DNA of 64,000 nt from Myceligenerans pegani (lineage in GTDB: Bacteria > Actinomycetota > Actinomycetes > Actinomycetales > Cellulomonadaceae): positions 124,001 through 188,000 of the forward strand of contig NZ_JADBGR010000107.1 of NCBI RefSeq assembly GCF_014892515.1, given 5' to 3'. The translations under genes were made by a program, and so were the position numbers. Shown in pieces: positions 34,081 to 43,635 of this stretch (its first letter is position 1; every line of letters starts with the position of its first letter). The notes below the pieces were generated by a model. That model saw only the letters and a program-made list of their open reading frames with translations, was not told where the DNA came from and searched no databases.

Positions 34081-34109
34081 CCAAAGCCCGCTCGGTTTAC
34101 GATCGGTCC

Positions 34110-34727
34110 ATGGCTCGACGAGGCGGGTACGCGAAGGGGATCGCCAAGCGCGAGGAGATCCTGTCCACCGCACTGGACGTCATCGCGCGACACGGCTACC
34201 GCGGGGCATCCGTCAAGGAGATCGCCGACGCCGTCGGCCTCAGCCAGGCCGGGCTCCTGCACCACTTCGGCTCCAAGGAAGACCTCTTCGTCGAGGTGCT
34301 GCGCAAGCGCGACGAGCACGACACCGCCGTGGCCCTCACCGCGTTCGCCGAGCGCGGGATCACCGGAGCACTCGACGCCTTCGTGGGCGTGATGCGCGCC
34401 AACGCCGACGTGCCCGGGCTCGTCCTGCTCTACTCGGCCCTCGCCGTCGAGGCGGCCGACCCGGACCACGCGGCCCACGCCTACTTCCGCGACCGGCGCG
34501 AGATCTTCCGCGCCGCGCTCGCCGGCGGGATCCGGCAGATGCAGGACGACGGCGCCCTCGACGCCCACCTCGACCCCGACACCCTGGCCACCGCGATCCA
34601 CGCCCTCGCGGACGGGCTCCAGGTCCACATGCTCATCGAGCCCGGCCTCGACATGGCGGGCGTCATCCAGCACGTCGTGGGTGCGCTCCGGCCGGAGCCT
34701 CGTCACGACGAGGGCGGCCGCGCGTGA
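34110..34727 (+). CDS. TetR-family transcriptional regulator (next to GH3 operon)
   Basis: 205 residues. The HTH region (REEILSTALDVIARHGYRGA, then LSQAGLLHHFGSKEDLFVEVL, about 13-65) is textbook TetR, and the C-terminal domain resembles that of regulators seen next to glycosidase genes in actinobacteria. Start at 34110 gives MARRGGYAKGIAKRE. It is divergent from the two-gene GH3 operon and is likely its repressor, with a sugar-derived inducer. It converges on another tetR gene with only one base between the stop codons. Confidence 0.88.
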   Translation: MARRGGYAKGIAKREEILSTALDVIARHGYRGASVKEIADAVGLSQAGLLHHFGSKEDLFVEVLRKRDEHDTAVALTAFAERGITGALDAFVGVMRANADVPGLVLLYSALAVEAADPDHAAHAYFRDRREIFRAALAGGIRQMQDDGALDAHLDPDTLATAIHALADGLQVHMLIEPGLDMAGVIQHVVGALRPEPRHDEGGRA

Positions 34728-34728
34728 G

Positions 34729-35334
34729 TCAGAGGGATTCCCGCAGGGGTGCGACCGCGCTCATGGCCTGGTCCACCAGTTCGCCGAGCGGCTGTTCCGC
34801 GTCCTCCGACACCCATTGAGTCAGGGCGGAGTCGAGACTCGCCAGGGCCGCGCCGGCGAGCGCGATCGCGGCGATGCGGGCCGAACCGTCGGTTCGCGCG
34901 GCGAGGCGCGCCTGGAGGACGTCGGCCAGCACGTCTCGCCAGTGGGCATGTTTGTGCAGGTGAGTGGCGTGCAGCGCGGGCGTGTTCAGCGTCATGCGGG
35001 TGATCCGCAGCGACATCGGCCCCGTGCCGAGCTGGTGCACGAGGCCGTCGAAGGCGCGCCGTAGCGCGAACCACGCGTCCTCCTCGGACGGGCGCGCGGC
35101 CAGAGCGGCGGCGAGCTGGGCGCCGGTCTCGACGCTCCATTGCCCGATCACGTCCTCCTTGCTGGAGAAATAGCGGTGGAAGCTGCGCCGGGAGAGGCCG
35201 GTCACCGCCGCGATCTGCTCGACCGTGGTCTCTTCGAAGCCCTGCTCCACGAACAGCCTGAGCGCCGCCTCCGCCAGCTGCGCGCGCACCGCGTTGCGCG
35301 TGCGCTCCCGCAACCCGACCTTCGGCTCGTCCAT
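34729..35334 (-). CDS. TetR-family transcriptional regulator (next to SDR gene)
   Basis: 201 residues. The HTH (LAEAALRLFVEQGFEETTVE, then SRRSFHRYFSSKEDVIGQW) lies at about 20-65; the C-terminal domain is of the MftR/AcrR-like type. Start at 35334 (MDEPKVGLRERTRNAVR) is preferred over an upstream in-frame ATG, since the family usually begins 10-15 residues before helix 1. It is divergent from an SDR gene across about 160 bp that contain a TGTC-TT-GACA repeat, a likely operator. Confidence 0.88.
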   Translation of the reverse strand: MDEPKVGLRERTRNAVRAQLAEAALRLFVEQGFEETTVEQIAAVTGLSRRSFHRYFSSKEDVIGQWSVETGAQLAAALAARPSEEDAWFALRRAFDGLVHQLGTGPMSLRITRMTLNTPALHATHLHKHAHWRDVLADVLQARLAARTDGSARIAAIALAGAALASLDSALTQWVSEDAEQPLGELVDQAMSAVAPLRESL

Positions 35335-35386
35335 GACCGCAGTATATCCGGCGTGACTCGCGGAGCTACTTCGAGCGCTTCGAGCC

Positions 35387-35406
35387 TGTCTTGACACAGT
35401 GAGACA
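35387..35406. promoter_or_regulatory. Inverted repeats around a TTGACA -35 element before the SDR gene
   Basis: TGTCT (35387-35391) and AGACA (35402-35406) are inverted, and TGTC-TT-GACA (35387-35396) is nested in the left half. The sequence includes TTGACA (35391-35396), a plausible -35 for the SDR gene, so a TetR dimer here would block transcription. Confidence 0.45.
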
Positions 35407-35495
35407 CGTTTGGCGTAACCTGACGTCACTGATGACGCGGCCGCTCGTGCCGCGTCCCGCATCCGGCGTCCGCCGGACGAACGAGAAGGACCCTC

Positions 35496-36317
35496 ATGTC
35501 GAAGACCTGGTTCATCACCGGCGCCTCCCGCGGTTTCGGCCGCGCCTGGACGGTCGCCGCCCTCGAACGCGGCGACCGGGTCGCCGCCACCGCCCGCGAC
35601 ACCCGCACGCTCGACGACCTGGCCGCCCGCTTCGGTGACGCCCTGCTCCCCCTCCGGCTCGACGTCGACGACCGCGCCGCGGGCACCGCCGCGGTCCAGG
35701 ACGCGCACCGCCACTTCGGCCGCCTCGACGTCGTGGTCAACAACGCCGGCTTCGGCCACTTCGGCGCCATCGAGGAGGTCACGGAGGACGAGGCCCGCGC
35801 GCAGCTGGAGACCAACTTCTTCGGCGCCCTCTGGATCACCCAGGCCGCGCTCCCGCTGCTGCGCGAGCAGGGCGGCGGCCACATCGTGCAGATCTCCAGC
35901 ATCGGGGGCGTGATGGCGCTTCCGGGGCTGGGCATCTACAACGCCTCCAAGTGGGCCCTGGAGGCGTTCTCCGAGGCACTGGCCGCGGAGGTCGCGCCGT
36001 TCGGCATCAGGACCACGCTGATCGAGCCCTCCGGGTTCGCCACCGACTGGGCCGGTGCCTCGGCGCACCGCTCCGAGCCGAACCCGCTCTACCAGCCGAT
36101 CCGCGACAGGATGGCGCACTGGAGCAGTGCCGGCGGAGTGCCCGAGGCGGAAGACAGCGTCGAGGCCATGCTCGCGGCCGTGGACGCCGAGGAGCCGCCC
36201 CTGCGGCTGATCTTCGCCTCCCGGGGATACGACATGGTGCTCGCCGTCCACGAGCAGCGCATGGCGACCTGGCGGGACTGGGAGAAGATCAGCCGCTCGG
36301 CGGACCCGAAGGAGTAG
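35496..36317 (+). CDS. Short-chain dehydrogenase/reductase
   Basis: 273 residues, classical SDR: TGASRGFG (8-15), NNAG (82-85), SSIGG with the catalytic Ser near 134, and Tyr148/Lys152 (YNASK). It resembles the SDR at 12479-13351 in length and in the LIEPSGFATDW segment, but the two differ in most positions. Likely NADP(H)-dependent. It is controlled most probably by the divergent TetR; substrate unknown. The end of the gene is 9 bp from the convergent GH3 gene. Confidence 0.9.
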   Translation: MSKTWFITGASRGFGRAWTVAALERGDRVAATARDTRTLDDLAARFGDALLPLRLDVDDRAAGTAAVQDAHRHFGRLDVVVNNAGFGHFGAIEEVTEDEARAQLETNFFGALWITQAALPLLREQGGGHIVQISSIGGVMALPGLGIYNASKWALEAFSEALAAEVAPFGIRTTLIEPSGFATDWAGASAHRSEPNPLYQPIRDRMAHWSSAGGVPEAEDSVEAMLAAVDAEEPPLRLIFASRGYDMVLAVHEQRMATWRDWEKISRSADPKE

Positions 36318-36326
36318 CGTCCCGGG

Positions 36327-38765
36327 TCATCGCCACCCAGCCGGGGTGCACCGCGGAAGGTACGCGTGCGGCTCCGTGACCTCCACCCGCTCGCCGGTCA
36401 CGGTGAACTCGCCGGCGAGCGGAAGGTCCTCCGACGACGTCCCCACGCGGAGGCGATAGGTGCCGGGGTCGACGACGAACGACTCGTCCTCGCACGAGTA
36501 CCCGAGTTGCCTCATGTCGACGGAGAAGGTGATCCGCTCGGCCGCGCCCGGAGCGAGGCCCACGCGGCCGAAGGCGGCGAGCTGACGCTCGGGTCGCGTG
36601 ATCGACCGGGCCGGGGCGGAGACGTAGAGCTGGACGACCTCCGCGCCGTGCCGGGAGCCGGTGTTGCGCACACCGACGTCGACCTCGAACGCGTCGGTGA
36701 GGGAGGCCGGCGGCCTGACCGCGATGTCGGACAGCTCGAACGTCGTGTATCCGAGCCCGAACCCGAACGGGTAGAGGGGTGACTTGTCCAGGTCGACGTA
36801 GCCCGTGAACTGGTCCGCGTCCGTGCGACGCTGACCGCTGCCGACCTTCTGGGCGTGGTGGACGGGTACCTGCCCGACGTGCCGCGGGATGGTGAAGGGC
36901 AGCTTGCCGGACGGCGAGACCTCGCCGGTCAGCACGCCCGCGAGGGCCGGACCCCCCTCGGGTCCCGGGTAGTAGCCCGTGACGATCGCGTCGGCGAACG
37001 GCTCGACGCCGGCCAGTGCGTACGGCTTGCCCATGTACAGCACGACGACGACCGGTTTCCCCAGGCCCGCCACCGCCTCGACGAGCGCCAGCTGCCGGCT
37101 CGGCAGGTCGATGGTCGCGGCGTCGGACCCCTCTCCCTCGGTCGCCCGCCCCGCGAACGCCGCCGAGCGACCGCCGATGGCGAGCACCACGACGTCGCCT
37201 CTCCGCGCGACGTCGAGGGCGGCATCGATGTCGGCGGGTTCCTCGTCCAGGACACCGGTGCCGCTCGCGGTCAGCACGGTCGATCCGGGCAGGGCGTCGG
37301 TGAGCGCCTGGTAGAGCGACCTGGCGCCGTAGGACTCCCGGGCGACCTTCTCCGGATCGATCTTCGCGAGTTCCTCCGTCCTGGCCCGCACCGTCGCCCG
37401 GGTCGCGGGGTCGGGGTCCGACAGCGCCTGCTCCATCCCCGCCATGCGCGACCGTCCCGACAGGATGCCGCGGAGCATCTCGAGGAACGGCGGATGCGTG
37501 TAGTTGGCGAACCCGGCCATGACCGAGTCGGCGTGGGGACCGATCACCGCCACCGAGCCGACGTCCGCCGCCAGCGGGAGGACGCCGTCGTTCTTCAGCA
37601 TCGTGACGGACTCGTCCGCGATCGTGCGCGACAGGTCCCGGCCGCTGACCGAGAGTTCCGTGAGCGCGCGGGGGTCGGCGTCGACGTCGGGACGCTCGAA
37701 GAGGCCGAGCGCGAACTTGTGGGTGAGGGTGCGGAGCACCGACCGGTCCACGTGGGCCATGGGCACCGTGCCGCGTTCGATCGCCTCGACGAGCCCGGGC
37801 CCGTACGCGTACGGACCCGGGAGCTCGACGTCCAGGCCGGCCCCGAGGCCCGCGGCCCCGGCGTCGTCGATCCGCCCGACACCCTGGCGGTGGACGACGT
37901 AGTGGAGGCTGCGGTAGTCGGAGACCACCGTCCCCGGGAACCCCAGGCGGCCGCGGAGGAGGTCGTCCAGGATCGCCGGGGCGGTCGCCACGGGCTGCCC
38001 GTCGATCTCGGAGTAGCTGTTCATGACGCTCTGCAGGTTCGCCAGACGGATCGCCGCGCCGAACGGCGCCGCGTACACGTCGAACAGCTCGCGCGGCCCC
38101 AGGTGGGTGGCGGCCATGTTCTGGCCGCCCTCGGTCATCGCGTACCCGAGGAAGTGCTTCGCGGTGGCGATGACACCGGAGCGAAGGTCGTCGCCCTGAA
38201 GGCCACGCACGTAGGACACGCCGAACGCGGAGGCGAGCAGGACGTCCTCGCCGTACGTCTCGTGGATCCGGCCCCATCGGGCGTCCCGCGCGACGTCGAG
38301 GACCGGCGCGAGAGCCTGCCGGACCCCGGACGCGGTCATCTGACGCCGGATCAGGTCGGCCATGAGCCGCACCTTCTCCGGGTCCCAGGTCGCCGCCAGC
38401 CCGATCGCCGTGGGGAACGAGGTGTATCCCCCGGCTACGACGCCGTTCAGCGCCTCGGCGTGCAGGATCGCCGGGATGCCGAGACGCGTGTGGTTCCTGA
38501 GGTACGCCTGGATCTCGTTGTTGAACCTCGCGATGCCCACGGCGTCGCCGGCGGCCGTTCCGACGCCCGAGATGTGTCCGATGCCTTCGGACAGGGCGGC
38601 ATCGAGCTTCTCCCTGGTCACCTGGTCCGGGGCGCCGAGGGCCTGCGGGAGGACTCCCGTGAGCTGCGCCACCTTCTCCCTGACCGTCATCCGTGCGAGC
38701 AGGTCGCGTGCGCGGTCCTCCGGCGCTCGGGCCGGATCCGTGCGACCCGGATCGGTGCGGTCCAC
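36327..38765 (-). CDS. Glycoside hydrolase family 3 beta-glycosidase/xylosidase
   Basis: 812 residues, conventional order, no signal peptide. Barrel motifs: LHAEALNGVV, DARWGRIHETYGEDV, KHFLGYAMTEGG, and nucleophile Asp283 in TVVSDYRS. The second domain carries VAVIGPHADS; a fibronectin III-like domain (YPFGFGLGYTTFELSD) ends the protein. The segment RIHETYGEDVLLAS resembles GH3 enzymes acting on beta-xylosides or beta-glucosides of plant origin. A GTG start at 38765 is chosen because it lies just after the upstream stop codon, with GAGG 11 bases before it. It follows a solute-binding protein gene and should act on the imported oligosaccharide. Confidence 0.9.
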   Translation of the reverse strand: MDRTDPGRTDPARAPEDRARDLLARMTVREKVAQLTGVLPQALGAPDQVTREKLDAALSEGIGHISGVGTAAGDAVGIARFNNEIQAYLRNHTRLGIPAILHAEALNGVVAGGYTSFPTAIGLAATWDPEKVRLMADLIRRQMTASGVRQALAPVLDVARDARWGRIHETYGEDVLLASAFGVSYVRGLQGDDLRSGVIATAKHFLGYAMTEGGQNMAATHLGPRELFDVYAAPFGAAIRLANLQSVMNSYSEIDGQPVATAPAILDDLLRGRLGFPGTVVSDYRSLHYVVHRQGVGRIDDAGAAGLGAGLDVELPGPYAYGPGLVEAIERGTVPMAHVDRSVLRTLTHKFALGLFERPDVDADPRALTELSVSGRDLSRTIADESVTMLKNDGVLPLAADVGSVAVIGPHADSVMAGFANYTHPPFLEMLRGILSGRSRMAGMEQALSDPDPATRATVRARTEELAKIDPEKVARESYGARSLYQALTDALPGSTVLTASGTGVLDEEPADIDAALDVARRGDVVVLAIGGRSAAFAGRATEGEGSDAATIDLPSRQLALVEAVAGLGKPVVVVLYMGKPYALAGVEPFADAIVTGYYPGPEGGPALAGVLTGEVSPSGKLPFTIPRHVGQVPVHHAQKVGSGQRRTDADQFTGYVDLDKSPLYPFGFGLGYTTFELSDIAVRPPASLTDAFEVDVGVRNTGSRHGAEVVQLYVSAPARSITRPERQLAAFGRVGLAPGAAERITFSVDMRQLGYSCEDESFVVDPGTYRLRVGTSSEDLPLAGEFTVTGERVEVTEPHAYLPRCTPAGWR

Positions 38766-38770
38766 GGCGC

Positions 38771-40324
38771 CTATGACCTCACGCCGAAGAGGCGCACCGT
38801 CGGCACCCCGCTCGTGCCGTCGTCCAGCATCGTGACACCGTCCGCGGTCGCCCACGTCGTCCCGGTGTAGACGAACGGCGCCTGGAGGGCCTGGTCGACC
38901 GCGTAGGCGTTGAGCTCGCGATAGGCGGGCAGGGCCTGCTCCGGATCGACCGTGCTCTCGATCTCGTCGAACAACTCGTCGAGCGTCTCGTCGGTGTAGC
39001 CGCGCGGGTTCGAGAAGCCACCGGGCGAGTAGTGCGTGTACGCGCTGGTGGCCGTCGAGTTGAATCCTTCGATCTGCAGGTACAGGGGGTACTCGCCCGA
39101 CGAGAGCGCGCTCTGCGCCTGCTGCGGCGGCACCGGAACCCATTCGAGCCCCAGGCCGATGTCCTCGAACGCCTGGGAGAGCGCCGGCTCGAAGGCCGTC
39201 GAGAGGTAGGTGCTCGGGATCTTGAAGGTCGTGCCGGTGAAGCCCGCCTCCTCGACGAGGGCCTTGCCCTTGGCCGGGTCGTACTCGTACCGGTTGAGGG
39301 ACTCGTCGTAGACGTCGCCGTACGGGCTGAAGACCTGGTTGCTCACCACGCCCGCCCCGCCGAGGATGGACTTCTGGATGTTCTCGCGGTCGATCGCGTG
39401 GTTGATCGCCTGCCGCACCCGGACGTCTCCGAGTGCGGGCCACTTCTCACCGGCGCGGTCGAGGATGTTGATCACGGCGACCGCGGATGCGTCGATGGTC
39501 GTCATCGAGTAGCTGTCACCGAGCTGCTCGACCATCTGTCCCCGGACCGTCGCGGCGTTGATCTCACCGGCCTGCAGTGCGTTGAACGACGCCGTCGGGT
39601 CCTGCAGCACCTTCACCGTGACGGTCGTGAACGGGTAGGCGTCGGCGTTCCAGTAGTCGTCGCGCTTGCGCAGGACGTACGACGTCCCGGGCACCGTCTG
39701 CTCCGTGTCCAGCGTGTACGCACCCGAGCCGATCGGATCGGTCGCGGTGCGTTCCTCGTCCATGGTGCCGGGGTGCCCGACGGTCCCGAGGCTCAGGGCG
39801 AGCTGGGGAAGGAACTCCGGGTCGTACGCCTCGAACTCGACGAGCACCGTGCCGTCGTCGACGGCGTCGACGCCCGAGACCGCGTCGAACTTCGGCTGCA
39901 GCGGGCCGGGAGTCTCCATCGATCGTCGCATGGTGGCGGCGACGGCCTCCGCGTCGACGGGGTCACCGTTGCTGAAGGTCATGCCGTCACGAAGCTCGAG
40001 CGTCAGCTCCGTGCCGTCCTCGTTGTACTCCCAGCTCTCCGCCGCGTTGGGCCGCAGCTCGCCGGTCCCGTTCTCCTTCGACAGGAGCGTGTCGTAGACG
40101 GACGACCAGACGAACATCTGCTGACCGTCGATGAGCTGCGCCGGATCCATGGAGTTCGGCGGCGAGTTGACCGCGAGCGCGAGTTCCGCGGCCGCCGGGC
40201 CGCCGTCCTGGTCGTCGCCGGCGCCCCCGGAACCGCCGGAGCATGCGCCGAGGAACAGGGCCGCGACGGCCACCGAGGCGATCGCGGCGGAGCGGCGGGT
40301 ACGCCGCCGGGAAAGGGAAGACAT
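38771..40324 (-). CDS. Peptide/oligosaccharide-type ABC substrate-binding lipoprotein (SBP family 5), paralogue 1
   Basis: 517 residues: signal peptide with lipobox LGACSGG, then a class II binding-protein fold of the DppA/OppA type (NSPPNSMDPAQLIDGQQMFV near the start, DPIGSGAYTL, RVRQAINHAIDRE). Many family-5 proteins in plant-polymer degraders bind cello- or xylo-oligosaccharides rather than peptides. It is clearly related to the protein at 50148-51671. No permease gene lies next to it, so it probably shares the permease/ATPase encoded at 46417-49987. Both regions carry the same LacI-type operator. Located at the outer face of the membrane. Confidence 0.9.
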   Translation of the reverse strand: MSSLSRRRTRRSAAIASVAVAALFLGACSGGSGGAGDDQDGGPAAAELALAVNSPPNSMDPAQLIDGQQMFVWSSVYDTLLSKENGTGELRPNAAESWEYNEDGTELTLELRDGMTFSNGDPVDAEAVAATMRRSMETPGPLQPKFDAVSGVDAVDDGTVLVEFEAYDPEFLPQLALSLGTVGHPGTMDEERTATDPIGSGAYTLDTEQTVPGTSYVLRKRDDYWNADAYPFTTVTVKVLQDPTASFNALQAGEINAATVRGQMVEQLGDSYSMTTIDASAVAVINILDRAGEKWPALGDVRVRQAINHAIDRENIQKSILGGAGVVSNQVFSPYGDVYDESLNRYEYDPAKGKALVEEAGFTGTTFKIPSTYLSTAFEPALSQAFEDIGLGLEWVPVPPQQAQSALSSGEYPLYLQIEGFNSTATSAYTHYSPGGFSNPRGYTDETLDELFDEIESTVDPEQALPAYRELNAYAVDQALQAPFVYTGTTWATADGVTMLDDGTSGVPTVRLFGVRS

Positions 40325-40414
40325 GGGATTCAGACTCCTTTGTGTGAACCGGCCCGGCTGACGGGGCGCGACATCGCGCGGCCGGGTGAACGTCTGGCTG
40401 GGAGTAAAGCACGG

Positions 40415-40454
40415 TCGGGGCACCGTTGACAACCGATTGCCATCGGTGCCCCGA
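40415..40454. repeat. 11-bp inverted repeat enclosing the operator
   Basis: TCGGGGCACCG (40415-40425) and CGGTGCCCCGA (40444-40454) are perfect inverted copies, with the LacI-type operator filling the 18-base gap. It may act as a terminator for the mannonate dehydratase transcript, which ends at 40521 on the same strand, or as an outer protein site. Confidence 0.6.
40427..40442. promoter_or_regulatory. LacI-type operator, site 1 (before binding protein + GH3)
   Basis: TGACAACCGATTGCCA matches 14 of 16 bases of the perfect palindrome at 45084-45099. On the minus strand TTGTCA (40432-40427) and TTTACT (40408-40403) could form a promoter with an 18-base spacer, so bound repressor would cover the -35. 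It is enclosed by an 11-bp inverted repeat. Confidence 0.7.
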
Positions 40455-40520
40455 GGTGTGATGCGATCGTGATGACGTGTTCCTGGGGCCTGGATCAGCA
40501 ACCGATTGTCGCCGACCTGC

Positions 40521-41759
40521 TCACCAGTCGTGGACGGTGCCGTCGGCCAGCCGGTTGTACGGCAGGTAGGCGCGTTCGTACGGGTAGCGCCCGGCCTCGT
40601 CCGTGTCGAGCTCGACGCCGAGACCCGGCTCGTCGCCCGGGTGCAGCGACCCGTTCTCCCACCTGTACGACTGCTGGAACACCTCCTTCGTCCGCGCACC
40701 GTGCTGCATGTACTCCTGGATGCCGAAGTTGTGGATCGCGAGGCCGAGGTGCACCTGCGCCGCCATGCCGACGGGCGAGATGTCCGTCGGGCCGTGGAAG
40801 CCCGACTTGATCTGGTACTGCGCCGCGTACTCGATCGTCTTCCGCAGCGGGGTGATCCCACCCATATGGGTCGCGGCGCCGCGCACGTAGTCGATGAGCT
40901 GTTCCCGGATGAGGTCCTGGAAGTCCCACACGGTGTTGAAGATCTCGCCGATCGCCAGCGGCGTCGTGGTGTGCCGGCGCACGAGCCGCAGCGCCTCCTG
41001 GTTCTCGGCGGGCGTGCAGTCCTCGAGCCAGAACAGGTCGTACGGCTCGAGGTCCTTGCCGAGCTTCGCCGCCTGGATCGGGGTCAACCGGTGGTGGCCG
41101 TCGTGCAGCAGCGGCAGCTCGGGACCGAACTCGTTGCGGACGGCCTCGAACACGCCCGGCAGGTGGCGCAGGTACGCCCGCGTGTCCCAGTCCTCCTGGA
41201 CGGGAAGAGCGCCGCGGCGGGCGGGCTCGTGGTCGTACCGCGCCGCGCCTCCGCCCGCGTCCGCGGCCTGCGACGCGATGCCGTAGATCGCCCTCAGGCC
41301 GGGCACGCCGGACTGGATCCGGATCGCCCGGTACCCCTGGTCGAGATGCTCCCGCACGGAGTCGAACAGCTCCGGGAGCTCCTTGCCGGACGCATGGCCG
41401 TAGGCCAGGAGCCCTTCCCGGGACGCGCCACCGAGCAACTGGTAGAGGGGCAGCCCTGCGACCTTGCCCTTGATGTCCCACAGCGCCATGTCGACCGCGG
41501 CGATCGCGGCCATCGTGACCGGGCCGCGACGCCAGTACGCTCCCCGGTAGAGGAACTGCCACGTGTCCTCGACGCGGTGCGGGTCGCGTCCGATCAGCAG
41601 CGGTACGACGTGCTCCGTGAGGTACGCGACGACGGCGAGCTCACGCCCGTTGAGGGTGGCGTCCCCGAGGCCCGTCACGCCGTCGGACGTCGTGATCTTG
41701 AGCGTCACGAAGTTCCTGTCCGGGCTCGTGACGACGACCTCGGCCTTCTCGATCTTCAT
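40521..41759 (-). CDS. manD: D-mannonate dehydratase, enolase superfamily
   Basis: 412 residues; dehydrates D-mannonate to 2-keto-3-deoxygluconate, late in glucuronate breakdown. The sequence [20 protein letters not shown] and [20 protein letters not shown] are ManD hallmarks. With the ATG at 41759 the catalytic Arg147 and Tyr159 fall at the same numbers as in characterised ManD proteins. Metal ligands are Asp220, Glu246 and Glu272, with His222 as second catalytic residue (HDGHHR). A GTG 12 bases upstream overlaps the previous stop but has no ribosome site; GAGG is six bases before the ATG. Last gene of the symporter, beta-glucuronidase, manD unit. Confidence 0.93.
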   Translation of the reverse strand: MKIEKAEVVVTSPDRNFVTLKITTSDGVTGLGDATLNGRELAVVAYLTEHVVPLLIGRDPHRVEDTWQFLYRGAYWRRGPVTMAAIAAVDMALWDIKGKVAGLPLYQLLGGASREGLLAYGHASGKELPELFDSVREHLDQGYRAIRIQSGVPGLRAIYGIASQAADAGGGAARYDHEPARRGALPVQEDWDTRAYLRHLPGVFEAVRNEFGPELPLLHDGHHRLTPIQAAKLGKDLEPYDLFWLEDCTPAENQEALRLVRRHTTTPLAIGEIFNTVWDFQDLIREQLIDYVRGAATHMGGITPLRKTIEYAAQYQIKSGFHGPTDISPVGMAAQVHLGLAIHNFGIQEYMQHGARTKEVFQQSYRWENGSLHPGDEPGLGVELDTDEAGRYPYERAYLPYNRLADGTVHDW

Positions 41760-41767
41760 GGGGGTCC

Positions 41768-43558
41768 TCACTCCTGTGGCTTGGGCTTGCCGTCACCGAA
41801 CGAGGTCCACCGGCGGCGCAGCTCGTGGGCCGCCGCCTTGGGCTTGCGATCGCGGGTGAAGACGCCCTTCTTGTTGCCCTCGACGCGGTGCGTCCCGTTC
41901 GAGGTCTGGAAGTCGGCGAAGTTCCACACCTGCTCGCCGACGAAGTACGGGATGTCGTCGAAGACGCGGTGGTACATCGCCAGCAGGTTCGCCTGGTACT
42001 CCTCGGTCCACGGGCCGTCCCAGACGGAGTGGGCTCCCGGCTGCGTGTCGGCGCCGTACTCGGTCATCATGACCGGCTTGCCGAACTTCTCCCAGCTGGC
42101 GAGATCCCTGCGCAGGTACTGCTCGGCCGCCCTCAGGTCGCCGGGCACGACGTACCAGCCGTAGTACCGGTTCAGGCTGATGACGTCGAACAGGTCCACG
42201 ATCCTGTCGTTCTCGGCGTTCGCGAACATGACGATCGAGTACGTGAGCGGCCGCGTCGGGTCGAGCTCGCGCGCCAGCTCGACGATCGGTTCGAAGTACT
42301 CCCGGGACCCGTCCTCGTTCGAGGCGGGCTCGTTGATGAGCGACCACATCACGACGCTCGGGTGGTTCCTGTCCCGTGCGATGAGCTCGCGGACGTGCTG
42401 CGCGAGCACATCCCGGGATGGGTCACCGAGCACCTCGGGCCCGAAGGTGCGTTCCTCCCCGCCCGTCGAGATGCCCGCGCCGATCAGCATGTTGAGCCCG
42501 ACGGCCGCGGTCTCGTCGATGACGACCATGCCGTGGCGGTCGGCGAACTCGAGCACCTCCTCCGCGTACGGGTAGTGCGAGGTGCGGAACGAGTTGGCGC
42601 CGATCCAGTCGAGGAGCTGGAAGTCGTGCACGAGGAAGGCGTTGTCGTGCCCCTTCCCCCGGACCGGGGTGTCCTCGTGCTTGCCGAAGCCCTTGAAGTA
42701 GAACGGCTCGCAGTTGATCAGGAACTCGCTGCCCCGCACCTCGACGGTCCGCACCCCGACCGGCAGGGTGTACTCGTCGACGAGATGGGACCCGTCCCGC
42801 AGTTCGACGGTGAGGTCGTAGAGGTAGCCGGCGCCCGGTTGCCAGAGCGTCACGTCCGCGATCTCCAGGGTTCCCGTGGCACCCGCGGCGGAGGTGACGA
42901 AGTTTCCGGCCTCGTCGCGCAGCGTGACCAGGACGTCGGCCGAGCCGCTCAGCTCGACCGTGTAGTCCACCCGACCGGTCGAGCCCTCGTAGCCGGTGAC
43001 GACCGTGACGTCGGAGACATGAGTCCTGGGCACGCTGTGCAGCCGCACGGATCGGGCCAGCCCGGCGTAGTTGTAGAAGTCGTGGAGATACTTCTGCGAC
43101 CGCGTACCGTCCGGCCCGGTCGCGACCGTTCCCGGCGGGATCGTCTCCCGCGTCAGCCGGTTGTCGACGGCGACCGTGAGACGGAAGGTCTCCCCTGCCG
43201 TCACGTGGTCGGTCACGTCGACGTCGAAGGGCGTGTATCCACCGACGTGCTCGCCGACCCGCAGGTCGTTCACGTACACGTTCGCGGCGTGCGTCGCCGC
43301 GTCGAAGCGGATCAGGACGCGCTGGTTGCCCCATCCGCGCGGCACGCGCACCTCACGCTGGTAGAACACCCGGCCGACGTGGTCACGGATCGCGGGGTCG
43401 GCGAACTGGTCGTTGTAGCTCGCGGGAACGGCGGCCTCGAGCTTCGTGTCGAGCGGGGCCGCGTGGGCCTGGTCCGGCACCTGCGCGTCGGTCGCGAACG
43501 CCCAGAGTCCGTCGAGCGAGATCTGCTCGCGCGTCGCGGTGATCCGGGGTCTCAGCAT
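41768..43558 (-). CDS. uidA: Beta-glucuronidase, glycoside hydrolase family 2
   Basis: 596 residues, close to the length of E. coli GUS. It has a sugar-binding jelly roll, an Ig-like domain and a catalytic barrel. Acid/base Glu410 lies in [10 protein letters not shown] and nucleophile Glu500 in MMTEYGADT. The NKK motif (562-564, [15 protein letters not shown]) and NRYYGWY are the carboxylate-recognition features that separate glucuronidases from galactosidases. No signal peptide, so it acts on glucuronides after uptake by the upstream GPH symporter. GGAGG precedes the ATG. It releases glucuronate for the ManD-ended pathway. Confidence 0.94.
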   Translation of the reverse strand: MLRPRITATREQISLDGLWAFATDAQVPDQAHAAPLDTKLEAAVPASYNDQFADPAIRDHVGRVFYQREVRVPRGWGNQRVLIRFDAATHAANVYVNDLRVGEHVGGYTPFDVDVTDHVTAGETFRLTVAVDNRLTRETIPPGTVATGPDGTRSQKYLHDFYNYAGLARSVRLHSVPRTHVSDVTVVTGYEGSTGRVDYTVELSGSADVLVTLRDEAGNFVTSAAGATGTLEIADVTLWQPGAGYLYDLTVELRDGSHLVDEYTLPVGVRTVEVRGSEFLINCEPFYFKGFGKHEDTPVRGKGHDNAFLVHDFQLLDWIGANSFRTSHYPYAEEVLEFADRHGMVVIDETAAVGLNMLIGAGISTGGEERTFGPEVLGDPSRDVLAQHVRELIARDRNHPSVVMWSLINEPASNEDGSREYFEPIVELARELDPTRPLTYSIVMFANAENDRIVDLFDVISLNRYYGWYVVPGDLRAAEQYLRRDLASWEKFGKPVMMTEYGADTQPGAHSVWDGPWTEEYQANLLAMYHRVFDDIPYFVGEQVWNFADFQTSNGTHRVEGNKKGVFTRDRKPKAAAHELRRRWTSFGDGKPKPQE

Positions 43559-43635
43559 GTGTGTTCCTCCTGGGGTGTGGTGGTTGCCCGGCGGCGTGAC
43601 GCCGGGTCTGGGATCGGCGGGGGTCGGCGGCTCGG

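Noticed and set aside
34064-34098. The CATTC/GAATG repeat as a fourth member of the LacI-type operator set
   Set aside because: It shares only the ATTGCC-like look; arms and centre differ from TGGCAATCGATTGCCA and the adjacent regulator is TetR-type.
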